In this document: positions 19,121-28,404 of the stretch, in pieces
Layout of the letters: every line of letters begins with the position of its first letter
Position numbering within the stretch: position 1 is the first letter of the stretch
Source of the DNA: Shewanella pneumatophori
GTDB taxonomy: Bacteria > Pseudomonadota > Gammaproteobacteria > Enterobacterales > Shewanellaceae
Assembly (NCBI RefSeq): GCF_023283895.1
Contig: NZ_JAKILB010000008.1
Location: 186,001 to 250,000 of the forward strand
DNA: 64,000 nt
Direction of reading: 5' to 3'
The notes under the pieces: generated by a model
What the model was told of the DNA's origin: nothing
The model's database searches: none
Seen by the model: the letters and a program-made list of their open reading frames with translations, nothing else
Position numbers and translations under genes: made by a program

Positions 19121-21760
19121 TTAGCCTTGGCGGCGACGCCACCACAGTAGAGGTAGAAGTAGCGTGATAAGGCCACCTAAACTCCCCGCACTTTCAGGCT
19201 TAGTCCAACCAGGTTCTTCGGTGTTTTTCACCTCAATGCTAACAGACTTACTGACGCTTTCTTCGCCAACAGTTGCCGTGAGCTCGAACACAAGAACTTG
19301 ATCAATACTTACGCTAGGAGTGGTTACATCAAGTGTCAGGCCTGTACCGGTAAATACAGCTGTGTCTCCAGACACCTGCTTCCAGCTGTAGCTCGTACCT
19401 TCTGGAGCATCAGCAACAGTCGCGGTAATGGTAGTGTTATCACCTTCTGTCAGCTGAGTGTTGCCAGTAAACGTCACATCTAAAGTCAGAGGCACATTAG
19501 TCACGAGCAGACTGATAGCTTTAGTTGTTTCCAACTTTCCGTCGCTGATGGTCAAGGTAAAGTTCAAAGTCTCGTCGGCTTTGACCATTGGCGCAGTCAG
19601 AGACAATATCGCCTTGTCACCAACAAGGAGCTTTTCTTCAGCAACAATCTGTTCCCACTTATACGTTAGAGCAACACCTTCACCAGCTTTGATTTCAGAA
19701 GCATCGATGATATATGCAGCCCCTTCAGTTACGCTGTCAGGAGTTACGATATCACCTTCGACTATCAAACCAGGGTTTGGGTCGTCATCACAAGCTGCAC
19801 CATACACTTGCTGCACTAACTCAGGGCGGTCAATAAAGGGGTTACGGTTACCCTGATATTTATATACCTGGTTGTTACGGTTTTGCTCGTAGCTATCAAC
19901 AGCGTCTAACTTGTTCCAGGCATACAGAGTACAAAGCGTACCGATTAGCGGTTCGCTATCCTCAGCAGTAGTCGTTAGACGATCGACTGCAACTAGATCA
20001 GGCATATTGGTTGTCGCTGTATCGGTACCCTGATAACGAGTATCCATATACATGATCATACGAGCCACGTCGCCTTTCACCTCATCGCGAGGCTCCCAGC
20101 AGTCCGTAGTTTTGTCTAGGTAGTTGCCCGTACCTTGACCGTTGAACAGAACCTCTTCGCCAGTGTCGCTACACGCACCAAAGTCATTGTTGCTTCGTGC
20201 AGTGTTGATCCCAGGATCTGAAGGGCGAAGGTGGTGGGCATCGGTATAGCCCCATTGAGAGTCGCTAGGGAAGCCATGGCTCTTGGCCCAAACGTGTTCA
20301 CGATTCCACTTACCGGCACCGCTACCACTCGTCTGGTTGTCGTACTTGGAAATAGAGGCACCCGTGTAGATCTCGATAACATTCTTATCGTTAGCGGGAT
20401 CTTGATCTGCGAAGGTCAGTGTGCTCCAAACTTGTTTATACGTCAGATACTTGTGATCTTTAGCAATGATTGCAGACAGGGCGTTTTTAAGCTCATCTGC
20501 ATTGGCAAAATCGCCACTTAATACATCAGAGTAATAGATCTCAGCATTGAATGTAGTAGGGTCGGCAACTGGTGTCAGCGTCTCGCAGTTAGTGCAAGGA
20601 CCTGTTTCTGGCTCTGGTTCTGGAGGCGTAACTGAGCCATCACAGGCACTCTCACCAGCACAGCCAAGACCGTCAGAGGTATCAACGTCGAATACAGTCC
20701 ACTGGTTGTTGACTCCGGGGAAATCGGCTTCGGCAACAGTGTCACCAGCAGTGACATTGTCTTTACGACGTAGGGTCTTATTCGCGGTGGAGAAATTTGC
20801 ATCGTTTGGATCAGTCCAAGCAGACCCCGGATCTTCACCACGCTTACCGAAGCGATCGATAACCACATCGTCTTTTGTCAATATTAGGGCATCGTCACCG
20901 TTGAAATAAGTTACGGTAGAAGCGTTGCCTACTTTGAACGCATCAGCTGCACCAGAATTATGGAAAACAAGGCTGTTTCCTGGCTCCAGAGTGCCCGTCA
21001 GCGTCTCGGTATTACCTGGCTCAGTCTTACCATTGCCAAATAGCGTCAGCTTGTAAACGTTGGCATCAAGATCGATAGCTGTGCCACCAACGTTTGAAAT
21101 TTCAATCGCTTTGTTGCTGCTGCTACCTTCGATGTATTCGGTAATCAGCAGTAACCCTGGAGTGGCTTCAGCGCTACAAGCGCTTTCACCTGCGCAGCCT
21201 AGGCCGTCAGACGTGTCAGTATCAAACACTAGCCATTGGTCACCAGTAGGGAAGGCAGCTGCTGCATCGGTATCACCTGTGGTAACAGTGGCTTTGCGAC
21301 GCAGCGTCTTATTAGCACTGGAGAAATCGGTGTTATTTGGATCTGTCCAAGCAGAACCAGGGTCCTCGCCCAATTTACCAAAACGATCGATCACAGCATC
21401 ATCCTTGGTCAATACCAAGGCATCGTCACCGTTGAAATAAGTTATGGTTGAAGCGTTACCCACTTTGAAGGCATCGGCCGCCCCAGAGTTGTGAAAAACG
21501 ATGCTCTTTCCAGGTGGCAGAGTACCTGTTAGCGTCTCGGTATTACCTGGATCAGTTTTTCCATTACTAAACAACGTCAGCTTATAAACATTAGCATCTA
21601 AATCTAAGGTGCTGGTGCCTACATTGGATATCTCAAGCGCTTTATTGCTGCTACTACCTTCGATGTACTCAGTAATAACTAGATTAGCATTGGCAGCAGT
21701 GGAAAGGGTGCCTAAAAACATGACAGTCGCTGTAGCAACTGCACTCTTTTTAATTCTCAT
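19121..21760 (-). CDS. Secreted endonuclease I with two lamin-tail domains and GlyGly-CTERM
   Basis: 879 residues. A Sec signal (MRIKKSAVATATVMFLGTLS) is followed by two near-identical lamin-tail (LTD) domains at about 27-196 and 204-374. An endonuclease I domain at about 395-650 has NREHVWAKSHGFP and DAHHLRPSDP (His-metal type). Two Ig/PKD-like domains follow (about 660-840). The C-terminal GSLGGLITLLLPLLWWRRRQ is a GlyGly-CTERM sorting tail, cut by rhombosortase and linked to type II secretion. It should cut DNA outside the cell or at its surface. It lies 74 bases after the exeM-type gene in the same direction. Confidence 0.88.
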   Translation of the reverse strand: MRIKKSAVATATVMFLGTLSTAANANLVITEYIEGSSSNKALEISNVGTSTLDLDANVYKLTLFSNGKTDPGNTETLTGTLPPGKSIVFHNSGAADAFKVGNASTITYFNGDDALVLTKDDAVIDRFGKLGEDPGSAWTDPNNTDFSSANKTLRRKATVTTGDTDAAAAFPTGDQWLVFDTDTSDGLGCAGESACSAEATPGLLLITEYIEGSSSNKAIEISNVGGTAIDLDANVYKLTLFGNGKTEPGNTETLTGTLEPGNSLVFHNSGAADAFKVGNASTVTYFNGDDALILTKDDVVIDRFGKRGEDPGSAWTDPNDANFSTANKTLRRKDNVTAGDTVAEADFPGVNNQWTVFDVDTSDGLGCAGESACDGSVTPPEPEPETGPCTNCETLTPVADPTTFNAEIYYSDVLSGDFANADELKNALSAIIAKDHKYLTYKQVWSTLTFADQDPANDKNVIEIYTGASISKYDNQTSGSGAGKWNREHVWAKSHGFPSDSQWGYTDAHHLRPSDPGINTARSNNDFGACSDTGEEVLFNGQGTGNYLDKTTDCWEPRDEVKGDVARMIMYMDTRYQGTDTATTNMPDLVAVDRLTTTAEDSEPLIGTLCTLYAWNKLDAVDSYEQNRNNQVYKYQGNRNPFIDRPELVQQVYGAACDDDPNPGLIVEGDIVTPDSVTEGAAYIIDASEIKAGEGVALTYKWEQIVAEEKLLVGDKAILSLTAPMVKADETLNFTLTISDGKLETTKAISLLVTNVPLTLDVTFTGNTQLTEGDNTTITATVADAPEGTSYSWKQVSGDTAVFTGTGLTLDVTTPSVSIDQVLVFELTATVGEESVSKSVSIEVKNTEEPGWTKPESAGSLGGLITLLLPLLWWRRRQG
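20639..21682 (-). repeat. Tandem duplication of a lamin-tail domain module
   Basis: Two copies of about 510 bases (21173-21682 and 20639-21151) encode LTD domains sharing long identical stretches such as HNSGAADAFKVGNAST and SDGLGCAGESAC. The similarity is far higher than to the LTD domain of the neighbouring exeM-type gene, which points to a recent in-frame duplication. Confidence 0.85.
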
Positions 21761-21834
21761 AATGTTATCTCTTTTGAATCCTTTAAGGGAAGCGCACAGC
21801 CCGAAAGCAGGCGCTTCATTGTCGAGAAAAAGGC

Positions 21835-24800
21835 TTATTTGCGAAGACGACGGCGCATAGCAGCCAGCCCGAACAGGGATAACAAGCTAATAAAACCTGT
21901 GCTGCCAGCTTTACCGTCACCACCAGTTTGGTCGCTTTCTTCCTCTACAATGTCCGCAATCAAGGAGTCGCGGTTAGATACCTTCGCTAGGAAAGATTGC
22001 TCAGAGCCTGCTACAATTTTTCCATCTCGCTGTAGCCTTACGGTCACCTTGTAGATAGCAGATGGTGCGCCAAAGACCTCGAAGTTGACCAATGCAGTTG
22101 AATCATTAGAAAGCACCACATTAGGCAGCAGCATTTGGCTCAAATCTAAACGCTGTTCATCATCATCAGGACTCATACTGATTGTTGCGACATCGCCAAC
22201 TTGAGTAGAAATACCCGTTGGGATCTGGTAAGGAACCTTGATTAGCTTTCTTAGCTTTGGCAGGTTCAGAGGCACGTTAGGATCGGCATCACCTGGCTTA
22301 TAGTTCAGGGTGATTAGTGCAGGATCGTGATCCGATGCGCGATAGATGTCCTCTTTGTAGAACTTATGCGTTCCAGTACCGTCGATGGTACCTTTAAAGC
22401 GGTTTTGATAGTCATACAGGCCGGTTTCTGCAGCATTAACATGCCAGTCAGTGGCATCAATCACGCGGTCTTTTAGAGAAGGTGAGATCAAGATGTGATC
22501 CAGTGAGCCAATTTCATCACTGAAAGAGTAACTCCAAGGTGTCTTCCCCTTTTCCATGAGCTTTTCAGCGACGATATCGATGTAGCCATAAGTTTTAGTG
22601 ATGATGACTGGAGAGCCATCTTCGTTGAACTGAGGCTTAGCTCCAAGGAAGGTGTGACTAGCGGTAACGATTGTCTTGTTGCGTGGGTTCTCGGTAAGAA
22701 CTAATATAGGATCTTCTTTGCCATAAGCATTCAAGTCGCCAAGGATGATCTTATCGCCTGGAACGTCTTCCATCTCTTCACCTAAGTGCACGGCACCTGC
22801 TACACGGAACTCAGCACATGAGCCTTGGTAGTCCAGATCTGGCGCCGTACGGTTGTTCCAGGTGGTAGCATTACCAAACTCAACACCTTGCCATTCTTCC
22901 CAACAAGTAGAGCCTTTTGATTTAAGGTGATTTACAGCTAGAGTCAAGCGCTTGCCTGTTTGGTTAACGATAAAGGTTACAACCAAGGCATCACGGTGGT
23001 AGTTCTGACCGTTCTCTAGAATTTCTTGGTTCTGGTCTTTGATCACTTCACCTAAGTCATTCACTATAGTCGGTGCTTTTTGTTGAGGCATTGGGATAAC
23101 ACGAGTACGTTCAATGCTCATCTTGCTTGGACGATATATGATGCCTGTTGCAATAGCGTCAGAACCAATGGCGTCAAGGTTATCCAACATTTGATTGCCA
23201 TTGTTGTCAAAACCAACAAACACATAACGGTTCTCAGTAGAGTTAGGACCATTGTAATCCTGAGGTCTCTCATCCACATATTGAATATTAACCTGATTCA
23301 CAATCTCGGCAATTGCACTAGCATCACCAAAACCGTTGTTTTCAATCTCCATCAGCGCCATGACATCGGCATCCTGAGCACGAATAATTTCTACCAGCTT
23401 GGTTCTCTGGTTAATGTATTCATCGTAGCTATCTGCGCCTCGGCTCTGACCAAAGTTGTTGTTGTCGCCACCGAAAGGAGAGTTAAAAAAGTTAAACAGG
23501 TTCTGACTAGAAATACGGATAGCAAAATCATCATCTGCCACAGTATCTTTCAGATCTGGTGTCTCAGTACGCGGTAAGTTGTGAACAAAGTTATCACTCG
23601 TCAACTGGTTGGTTATAGTCAGGCTATAGTCTTGATCATACTTGTCAGTCCCAGGGATCAACTCAGTTTCATACTGACTGATCACACCTTCCGCGTTGAT
23701 TAAACTATCGTCGATACGGATGTAGTTGGTGTGTGGGTCACTGTTAAAACCAGCGTAATAAGGCAACTCGGTGCCATTGGATTTAGTGGCACTTTCAATC
23801 ACTAAACGATAGTCATTGTTTTGCTCATAGGCCGCCTTCGACTCTGGGCTTCCTGCCACATGCAAATGGTTTGGCTGAAGGTTAGGACGTTTATAAGCCG
23901 CCACCATGTTGTTGCGGTTATGCCCTTTACTACTTAAAAGGTAGTTGTAACTGAAGCTGCGAGTAATACGCATATCTTGGTCGCCATCAGTCTGAGGGTC
24001 CAAATCTGTAGGCAGGTTAACCAACATTCCTTCGTAACGTTCCAACGTCTTATCGAATGAGCCGTTATCAGAGCTAATAACCTCAATATCGGTAGGCTGA
24101 GTGAAGATGTCAGTATCAGTAACATTCCAGCTAAATGCAGTATCTGCAGATAGTTGAGTCTGACCTTCAAACTCTACTACTTTACTGCCAATACAAACTG
24201 TCTGACCAACCTTCAATTCACCGGCTGCACTAGAACTAACAAAGATACCATCGGAAGTCTCTGGATTGTTATCAGAGGCAATATTGCGAAGATAGAAGCC
24301 CTCATTCGGAATAGACACCTTAGCTGAGACGATCCCTTCTACAGCTATCTTTTCTTCTGATTCAGTCTTACCTGCAGCAATTAAAGGCGAGGTAAATCCT
24401 GTGCCCTGAACTTCGCTAGGAGCCTTAATTTCACTCCTATCTGTTGGACATGTGAAGATGTCCATTATGTCTTCTGCATCAGCGGCAGGTAGCACTGATT
24501 TACCTAAATCATCAAATCTTATTGGTAAGATGTTCTGCCACTTGGTCGCATCGAAAGTGCCTGATTGAGCAGGATTGTTGCCATCAGCAGCTTTTTTACG
24601 ACGTAAAGTGGTATTTGGAGCCCACTTGCTAGACTCATTTGCTGCTCCAACACGGTCGATAACAGTATCCCCATTTTTCAGGAAGAAACCGTCATCACTT
24701 GTCATAAACAGATTGTTGTACTTATTACTGCTGTCATAGGTAGAGATAACAACAGTGCCACCTTGAGCCATGATGGCATTACGAAACTCTTCACTGGCTC

Positions 24801-25089
24801 TGCTATTGACAATCACCATAGAAGCACCAGAAGCAAGCGTCTGACCAGTCAACAGCGGCTTTGCATCAGCGTTTAGTAACTCATTGTCGTACTTACCGCT
24901 AGAGCGTTGGTAAGCAGTAATATCATCGGTGAAGGTGAAGGCATCTGAGCCTGTATTAGTGATCTCAACGGTGCCCACATTAGCATCGGTGCTTTGCGTC
25001 ATTTCAGTGATCAGCAAGTCTTCAACGCCAGCAAAGGCGCCCACGCTAATGGTGCTAGCAATGGCTAGCGATAGGAAACTTTTTTTCAT
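21835..25089 (-). CDS. exeM: ExeM-type extracellular nuclease with GlyGly-CTERM
   Basis: 1084 residues. A Sec signal (MKKSFLSLAIASTISVGAFA) is followed by an LTD domain (about 22-185), an OB-like region (about 235-350) and an endonuclease/exonuclease/phosphatase domain (about 520-925). The last carries ALMEIENNG (catalytic Glu), NHLKSKGS, GDLNAYG, SLDHILIS and ASDHDPALI. The tail STGFISLLSLFGLAAMRRR is a GlyGly-CTERM sorting signal. ExeM in Shewanella oneidensis degrades extracellular DNA and affects biofilms; the domain order here matches. It starts 31 bases after the porin gene, so porin-exeM-endonuclease form one unit. Confidence 0.9.
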   Translation of the reverse strand: MKKSFLSLAIASTISVGAFAGVEDLLITEMTQSTDANVGTVEITNTGSDAFTFTDDITAYQRSSGKYDNELLNADAKPLLTGQTLASGASMVIVNSRASEEFRNAIMAQGGTVVISTYDSSNKYNNLFMTSDDGFFLKNGDTVIDRVGAANESSKWAPNTTLRRKKAADGNNPAQSGTFDATKWQNILPIRFDDLGKSVLPAADAEDIMDIFTCPTDRSEIKAPSEVQGTGFTSPLIAAGKTESEEKIAVEGIVSAKVSIPNEGFYLRNIASDNNPETSDGIFVSSSAAGELKVGQTVCIGSKVVEFEGQTQLSADTAFSWNVTDTDIFTQPTDIEVISSDNGSFDKTLERYEGMLVNLPTDLDPQTDGDQDMRITRSFSYNYLLSSKGHNRNNMVAAYKRPNLQPNHLHVAGSPESKAAYEQNNDYRLVIESATKSNGTELPYYAGFNSDPHTNYIRIDDSLINAEGVISQYETELIPGTDKYDQDYSLTITNQLTSDNFVHNLPRTETPDLKDTVADDDFAIRISSQNLFNFFNSPFGGDNNNFGQSRGADSYDEYINQRTKLVEIIRAQDADVMALMEIENNGFGDASAIAEIVNQVNIQYVDERPQDYNGPNSTENRYVFVGFDNNGNQMLDNLDAIGSDAIATGIIYRPSKMSIERTRVIPMPQQKAPTIVNDLGEVIKDQNQEILENGQNYHRDALVVTFIVNQTGKRLTLAVNHLKSKGSTCWEEWQGVEFGNATTWNNRTAPDLDYQGSCAEFRVAGAVHLGEEMEDVPGDKIILGDLNAYGKEDPILVLTENPRNKTIVTASHTFLGAKPQFNEDGSPVIITKTYGYIDIVAEKLMEKGKTPWSYSFSDEIGSLDHILISPSLKDRVIDATDWHVNAAETGLYDYQNRFKGTIDGTGTHKFYKEDIYRASDHDPALITLNYKPGDADPNVPLNLPKLRKLIKVPYQIPTGISTQVGDVATISMSPDDDEQRLDLSQMLLPNVVLSNDSTALVNFEVFGAPSAIYKVTVRLQRDGKIVAGSEQSFLAKVSNRDSLIADIVEEESDQTGGDGKAGSTGFISLLSLFGLAAMRRRLRK

Positions 25090-25120
25090 AGTAAACTCTA
25101 TAGAATTGATTTAATTCGGA

Positions 25121-26173
25121 TTAAAAGTACATACGCACATATGCGTAGCCAGCTTCAGGGGCTTCGCCAACACGCCCTTCTAGAGACAGCACTATGTCTC
25201 TAGCTGGGCGATAGTTAAAACCTAAGCTGGCCCAACGACGTTCTTTTCCGTATTCTGGTGGCAACTCTGAGTAGTCATAATTCGGGCTGATCAAATCCCA
25301 ACCTTCGTATTCTTCGTGATTTACAGAGCTGATTATTTCCCAATGTTCATTCAGGTCGTACTTGGCGCTTACCGTCAGCCCCTGGTTGCGGAAAGTTTGA
25401 TAATCGAGGTGGACGTCACCGCTTTTACGTGTAGACAAGTCTTCATCTTCTATAAAGCCATTTACACCAATCGAGAACTCTGGCATCAGCTTGAGGCGTG
25501 CACCGAAACCTATCTGTTGCTGCTCACCATATTTACTGACACCATTAGAGCCACCGCGAGTTTCTAGGCCAACCACAACAGACAGAAGATCAGACATCCA
25601 GCCAACATAGCCATTAACGATGTCACCCTGCAGTGCACCACTTTTGTGCTCACCGTCATATGAATAGGAAACACCTGTAATAAGATGTTCAAACTTAGCT
25701 TGGTACTTAACGGTATTCTCTTGGTCACCTGCTTCACCTGTTTCAATTGACTTATTGAAGGTGAAATCACCGAAGTGGTCGTAATCGTCAAATGCTGTAT
25801 CTGTCAAGCCAAGCTCGACCCACTGCTGCTCGGTTAAGACATAACCTACGTACAACTTGTCGATGGCCAACTCAAACTCGCCGTCGCCTCCAAGCCAATT
25901 ACGGCGTTGGTAATCTAGCTCTAGACGATAAGTGAATTGTTGACGTTGACCCGTTACGCCCAGAGTCGCAAAGCTATCATCTACATAGCCCTTGGTATCG
26001 TAAAACTCATCGTGGTTGTAATCTGCATGAGTATCAAAATGCCCACCTACTCCCACTTCGCCATATAAGCGAACGTGGTCACCTTGACTTTCACCCTCTA
26101 GCATTACAGCGTTCACTGAACCAGCACTAAGCATGGTGATGATAGCGATCGCAACTGTTGATTTATTTAACAT
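25121..26173 (-). CDS. Outer-membrane porin
   Basis: 350 residues. A Sec signal (MLNKSTVAIAIITMLSAGSV, cleaved near VNA) is followed by alternating aromatic-rich strands (RLYGEVGVGGHFD, LGVTGQRQQFTYRLELDY, SLGFNYRPARDIVLSLEGRV) and the C-terminal AYVRMYF with terminal Phe, all typical of Gram-negative 16-strand porins. It probably lets small products of extracellular nuclease action into the periplasm, as inferred from its position as first gene before exeM. Substrate choice cannot be read from the sequence. I looked for a PHO box upstream and found none convincing. Confidence 0.82.
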   Translation of the reverse strand: MLNKSTVAIAIITMLSAGSVNAVMLEGESQGDHVRLYGEVGVGGHFDTHADYNHDEFYDTKGYVDDSFATLGVTGQRQQFTYRLELDYQRRNWLGGDGEFELAIDKLYVGYVLTEQQWVELGLTDTAFDDYDHFGDFTFNKSIETGEAGDQENTVKYQAKFEHLITGVSYSYDGEHKSGALQGDIVNGYVGWMSDLLSVVVGLETRGGSNGVSKYGEQQQIGFGARLKLMPEFSIGVNGFIEDEDLSTRKSGDVHLDYQTFRNQGLTVSAKYDLNEHWEIISSVNHEEYEGWDLISPNYDYSELPPEYGKERRWASLGFNYRPARDIVLSLEGRVGEAPEAGYAYVRMYF

Positions 26174-27029
26174 TGCCGTTACTTCCGATTAGTAATTTGT
26201 CAGCCTATATTTGAAGACCAAACTCAAAATTAAAAATGTTTATTAGTAATATCTGAAACTTCTGAATAGTCAGGTAGGTGGAGAGTTCGATGACGAAACG
26301 GTTAATATTTTTGTTACATATCCCATAAATTAACCCCAATTTGCAATAAAGCCGCTAATTTCTATTAACGTGCGACGCGATTGTTGCAGAATTTCACAAC
26401 AAAAAAAAGAAGGAATTATCACATTTAGAATGCATAAGCATTTGTTAAATAAAGAAAAACAGAACACCATTGATTACACAAGAGAACAGACTGGCGATGT
26501 GAAGCGTATAGATGCTAAAAAAAACAGTTACTTATGCCGGAACAGTGGTGGGTGTTTTTTTGTATGAAATGACGTGAGAATCAAAGGGATTTTTTTATAA
26601 AAAACTAAATTTTAATCATTAATCAGCGACAATAGGAGGATGCCAGCAAGGCTTTACAAATCCAAGCCTGAAAATCTTATGTTGATAATAAAGTATTGGC
26701 TCCTAATGCAACAACGCAACAGGTGCTTCGTACCTATGCAGAGTAAAATCTCATCATCCTTAGGCTTAATCAACGTGAGGTAGGGAGATAAGTGCCTGTC
26801 GTTAAACTTTATTTAAGAGATTAAATAAACCTGTGCCAAAGCCATTCACATCAGGTGCACTATCGGCAGCGTTAGCTTATTTCGAAGAAGAGTGAGGCTC
26901 CTATCTAATCCAAATTACTTCGTCTAGGCCGCTGAGGGTTTACTCTTGTGGAACCAAGAGCGGGAGCAAGTGCTTTCCCCCATGGCTAATTCTTAACAAA
27001 ATTAAGGGCCAAAGCCAAAAATCAAACTC
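26174..27029. other. Gene-free region between porin and IS element
   Basis: About 850 bases. The first 200 should hold the porin promoter. Bases 26400-26580 are A-rich with two poly-A/poly-T tracts. An ORF of 47 codons (26640-26783) abuts an AGGAGG but has no spacing to its ATG and no recognisable protein, so it is not called. The rest looks like decayed sequence between mobile DNA. Confidence 0.4.
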
Positions 27030-27067
27030 AAGTGACTAGTCCTGAAATAGGTTGACACTTTTTCAGT

Positions 27068-27919
27068 TTAAAACGCTCGATGAACTTCATCGAGCGTTTT
27101 GTATTTTAAGGCCATATGTGGCCTTCGTTGATTATAAATTGCTACCGACTCTGCAACCATTCTTTTTGCATCTGTAAGGTCATTTGGTTTGCTAATCAAG
27201 TATTCGTTTTTAAGTATTCCATTTATCCGCTCTGCAAGTGCATTTTGATAACAGTCATAGCCATCCGTCATTGAGCATGTGACTCCGTGCCTATGGTGTA
27301 ATGCTTGATACTCTGCTGAACAATACTGTATGCCTCTATCTGAGTGGTGAACAAGGTGACCACTGCTTTGTCTATTTCTTAATGCCTGCCTAAAAGCCTG
27401 CTTGACTGAGCTCGTCTTCATGTTGTCATCAACTTGATAGCCCACTATTTTTCGTGAGTAAGCATCTGTGACTAGACTGACATAAGTTTCCCCTGAGTGT
27501 GTCGGTAGATAGGTAATATCTGCCACCCACAACTGCTCAGCCTTTGTCACATTCAGCCCAGACTTGACTAAGTTAGGGTGACAGTGAAAACGATGATGAC
27601 TATTCGTTGTTTTATGATAAGCACGCCTTGTTGGCACCAATAGTCGATGCCCTCTAAGCAACTTAAATAACCTGTCTCGGCCAATATTTAGCTCGCAGTT
27701 TTGCATCAAGTATTTCAACTTTCTCGCACCGATACGCGGCTGAATCATTCTCTCAAACTGAACGAACTCTATCACGCTTTCCTCAAACAATATCTGACGG
27801 CTATGGCGCTGACATTGTTGATAATACGCCTGACGTGAAATCCCTAAATATCGACATGCTCGAGCAACTGATAACTTTAGGATGGCTTTTTCTTGAACGA
27901 TTTTCCTTTGGGCTTTTTT
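27068..27919 (-). CDS. IS3-family transposase OrfB (made by -1 frameshift from OrfA)
   Basis: The frame is open from the slippery site at 27919 to 27068, although its first ATG is at 27790. The part made by frameshifting includes the RACRYLGISRQAYYQ HTH-like segment. The rve integrase core has the DDE triad: D in WVADITYLPT, D in VHHSDRGIQYCS, and E in NALAERINGILKNE. It catalyses strand transfer during transposition as an OrfAB fusion. The sequence is intact with no stop or truncation. Confidence 0.9.
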   Translation of the reverse strand, partial: KKAQRKIVQEKAILKLSVARACRYLGISRQAYYQQCQRHSRQILFEESVIEFVQFERMIQPRIGARKLKYLMQNCELNIGRDRLFKLLRGHRLLVPTRRAYHKTTNSHHRFHCHPNLVKSGLNVTKAEQLWVADITYLPTHSGETYVSLVTDAYSRKIVGYQVDDNMKTSSVKQAFRQALRNRQSSGHLVHHSDRGIQYCSAEYQALHHRHGVTCSMTDGYDCYQNALAERINGILKNEYLISKPNDLTDAKRMVAESVAIYNQRRPHMALKYKTLDEVHRAF

Positions 27920-28272
27920 ACCATACGAACCCCATAGTCTTTTTCTAAAACGTTAACGACGGCCTCAAAGAATTCTGCTTTGATTTTGGTATCTTCTAAT
28001 TCTTTTTCTAACGCTTTAATCCGCTGCTCAGGAGTCAGTTCAGTTTTCACTTTAGTCATAGTCCGGCCTTTTGAAAGAAACCTCGGTGTGCCATTAGACC
28101 AATCTAACCGACCGTGCTTACGTAACCAAACTAAAACAGTAGAGCATCCTTGAATACCATAATGGTTTTGAGCTTGCGCATAGGTCATTTCTCCCTTTTC
28201 TACCTGGTCCACGACAGCCAGTTTAAAAGCAAGGGAGTAATCTTTCTGGGTTCGCTTACTTATTGATTTCAT
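27877..28272 (-). CDS. IS3-family transposase OrfA
   Basis: 131 residues with an N-terminal helix-turn-helix (FKLAVVDQVEKGEMTYAQAQ, then HYGIQGCSTVLVWLRKHGRL) that binds the terminal repeats. A C-terminal leucine-rich coiled coil (LTPEQRIKALEKELEDTKIK) follows, which multimerises. ATG 28272 is chosen because GGAGAG lies 4 bases before it; ATG-like starts further up lack one. The last third overlaps the OrfB phase. Confidence 0.9.
   Translation of the reverse strand: MKSISKRTQKDYSLAFKLAVVDQVEKGEMTYAQAQNHYGIQGCSTVLVWLRKHGRLDWSNGTPRFLSKGRTMTKVKTELTPEQRIKALEKELEDTKIKAEFFEAVVNVLEKDYGVRMVKKPKGKSFKKKPS
27913..27919 (-). other. Programmed -1 frameshift site A AAA AAG
   Basis: On the minus strand the orfA frame reads GTA AAA AAG, giving the classical A_AAA_AAG heptamer. 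Slipping back by one base joins orfA to the open orfB frame. Confidence 0.8.
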
Positions 28273-28333
28273 CACACTCTCCAAAAAAGGTTTGAAAAGT
28301 GTCAACGTTATTTAGGATGGGTCAAAGACAACA

Positions 28334-28359
28334 AAAAAGGAACCCTAGGGTTCCTTTTT
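28334..28359 (-). terminator. Terminator after der
   Basis: A perfect palindrome, AAAAAGGAACCC then TA then GGGTTCCTTTTT. It lies 46 bases after the der stop codon and 10 bases outside the IS end. Confidence 0.9.
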
Positions 28360-28404
28360 AACTATCATTTGGCTAGTTCAAGCAAGCTCAAACTAAAACA
28401 CGAA

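Larger units (their letters stand above)
27033..28324 (-). mobile_element. Complete IS3-family insertion sequence
   Basis: 1292 bases with imperfect terminal inverted repeats starting TGAC at both ends; about 18 of the first 26 bases match, including the shared GTTGACACTTTT. It is flanked by a 3-bp direct repeat AAG (27030-27032 and 28325-28327), the target duplication expected for this family. It carries orfA and orfB in overlapping phases with an A6G slippery site. The intact ends and duplication suggest a fairly recent insertion just behind the der terminator. Confidence 0.92.

Noticed and set aside
26174..26400. PHO box before the porin/nuclease genes
   Set aside because: TGTAACA-like bits occur, but not two halves with the right 11-base spacing; I could not support PhoB control from the sequence.
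26370..26567. 65-residue frame upstream of the porin
   Set aside because: GTG start, no ribosome site, A-rich low-complexity sequence; probably chance.
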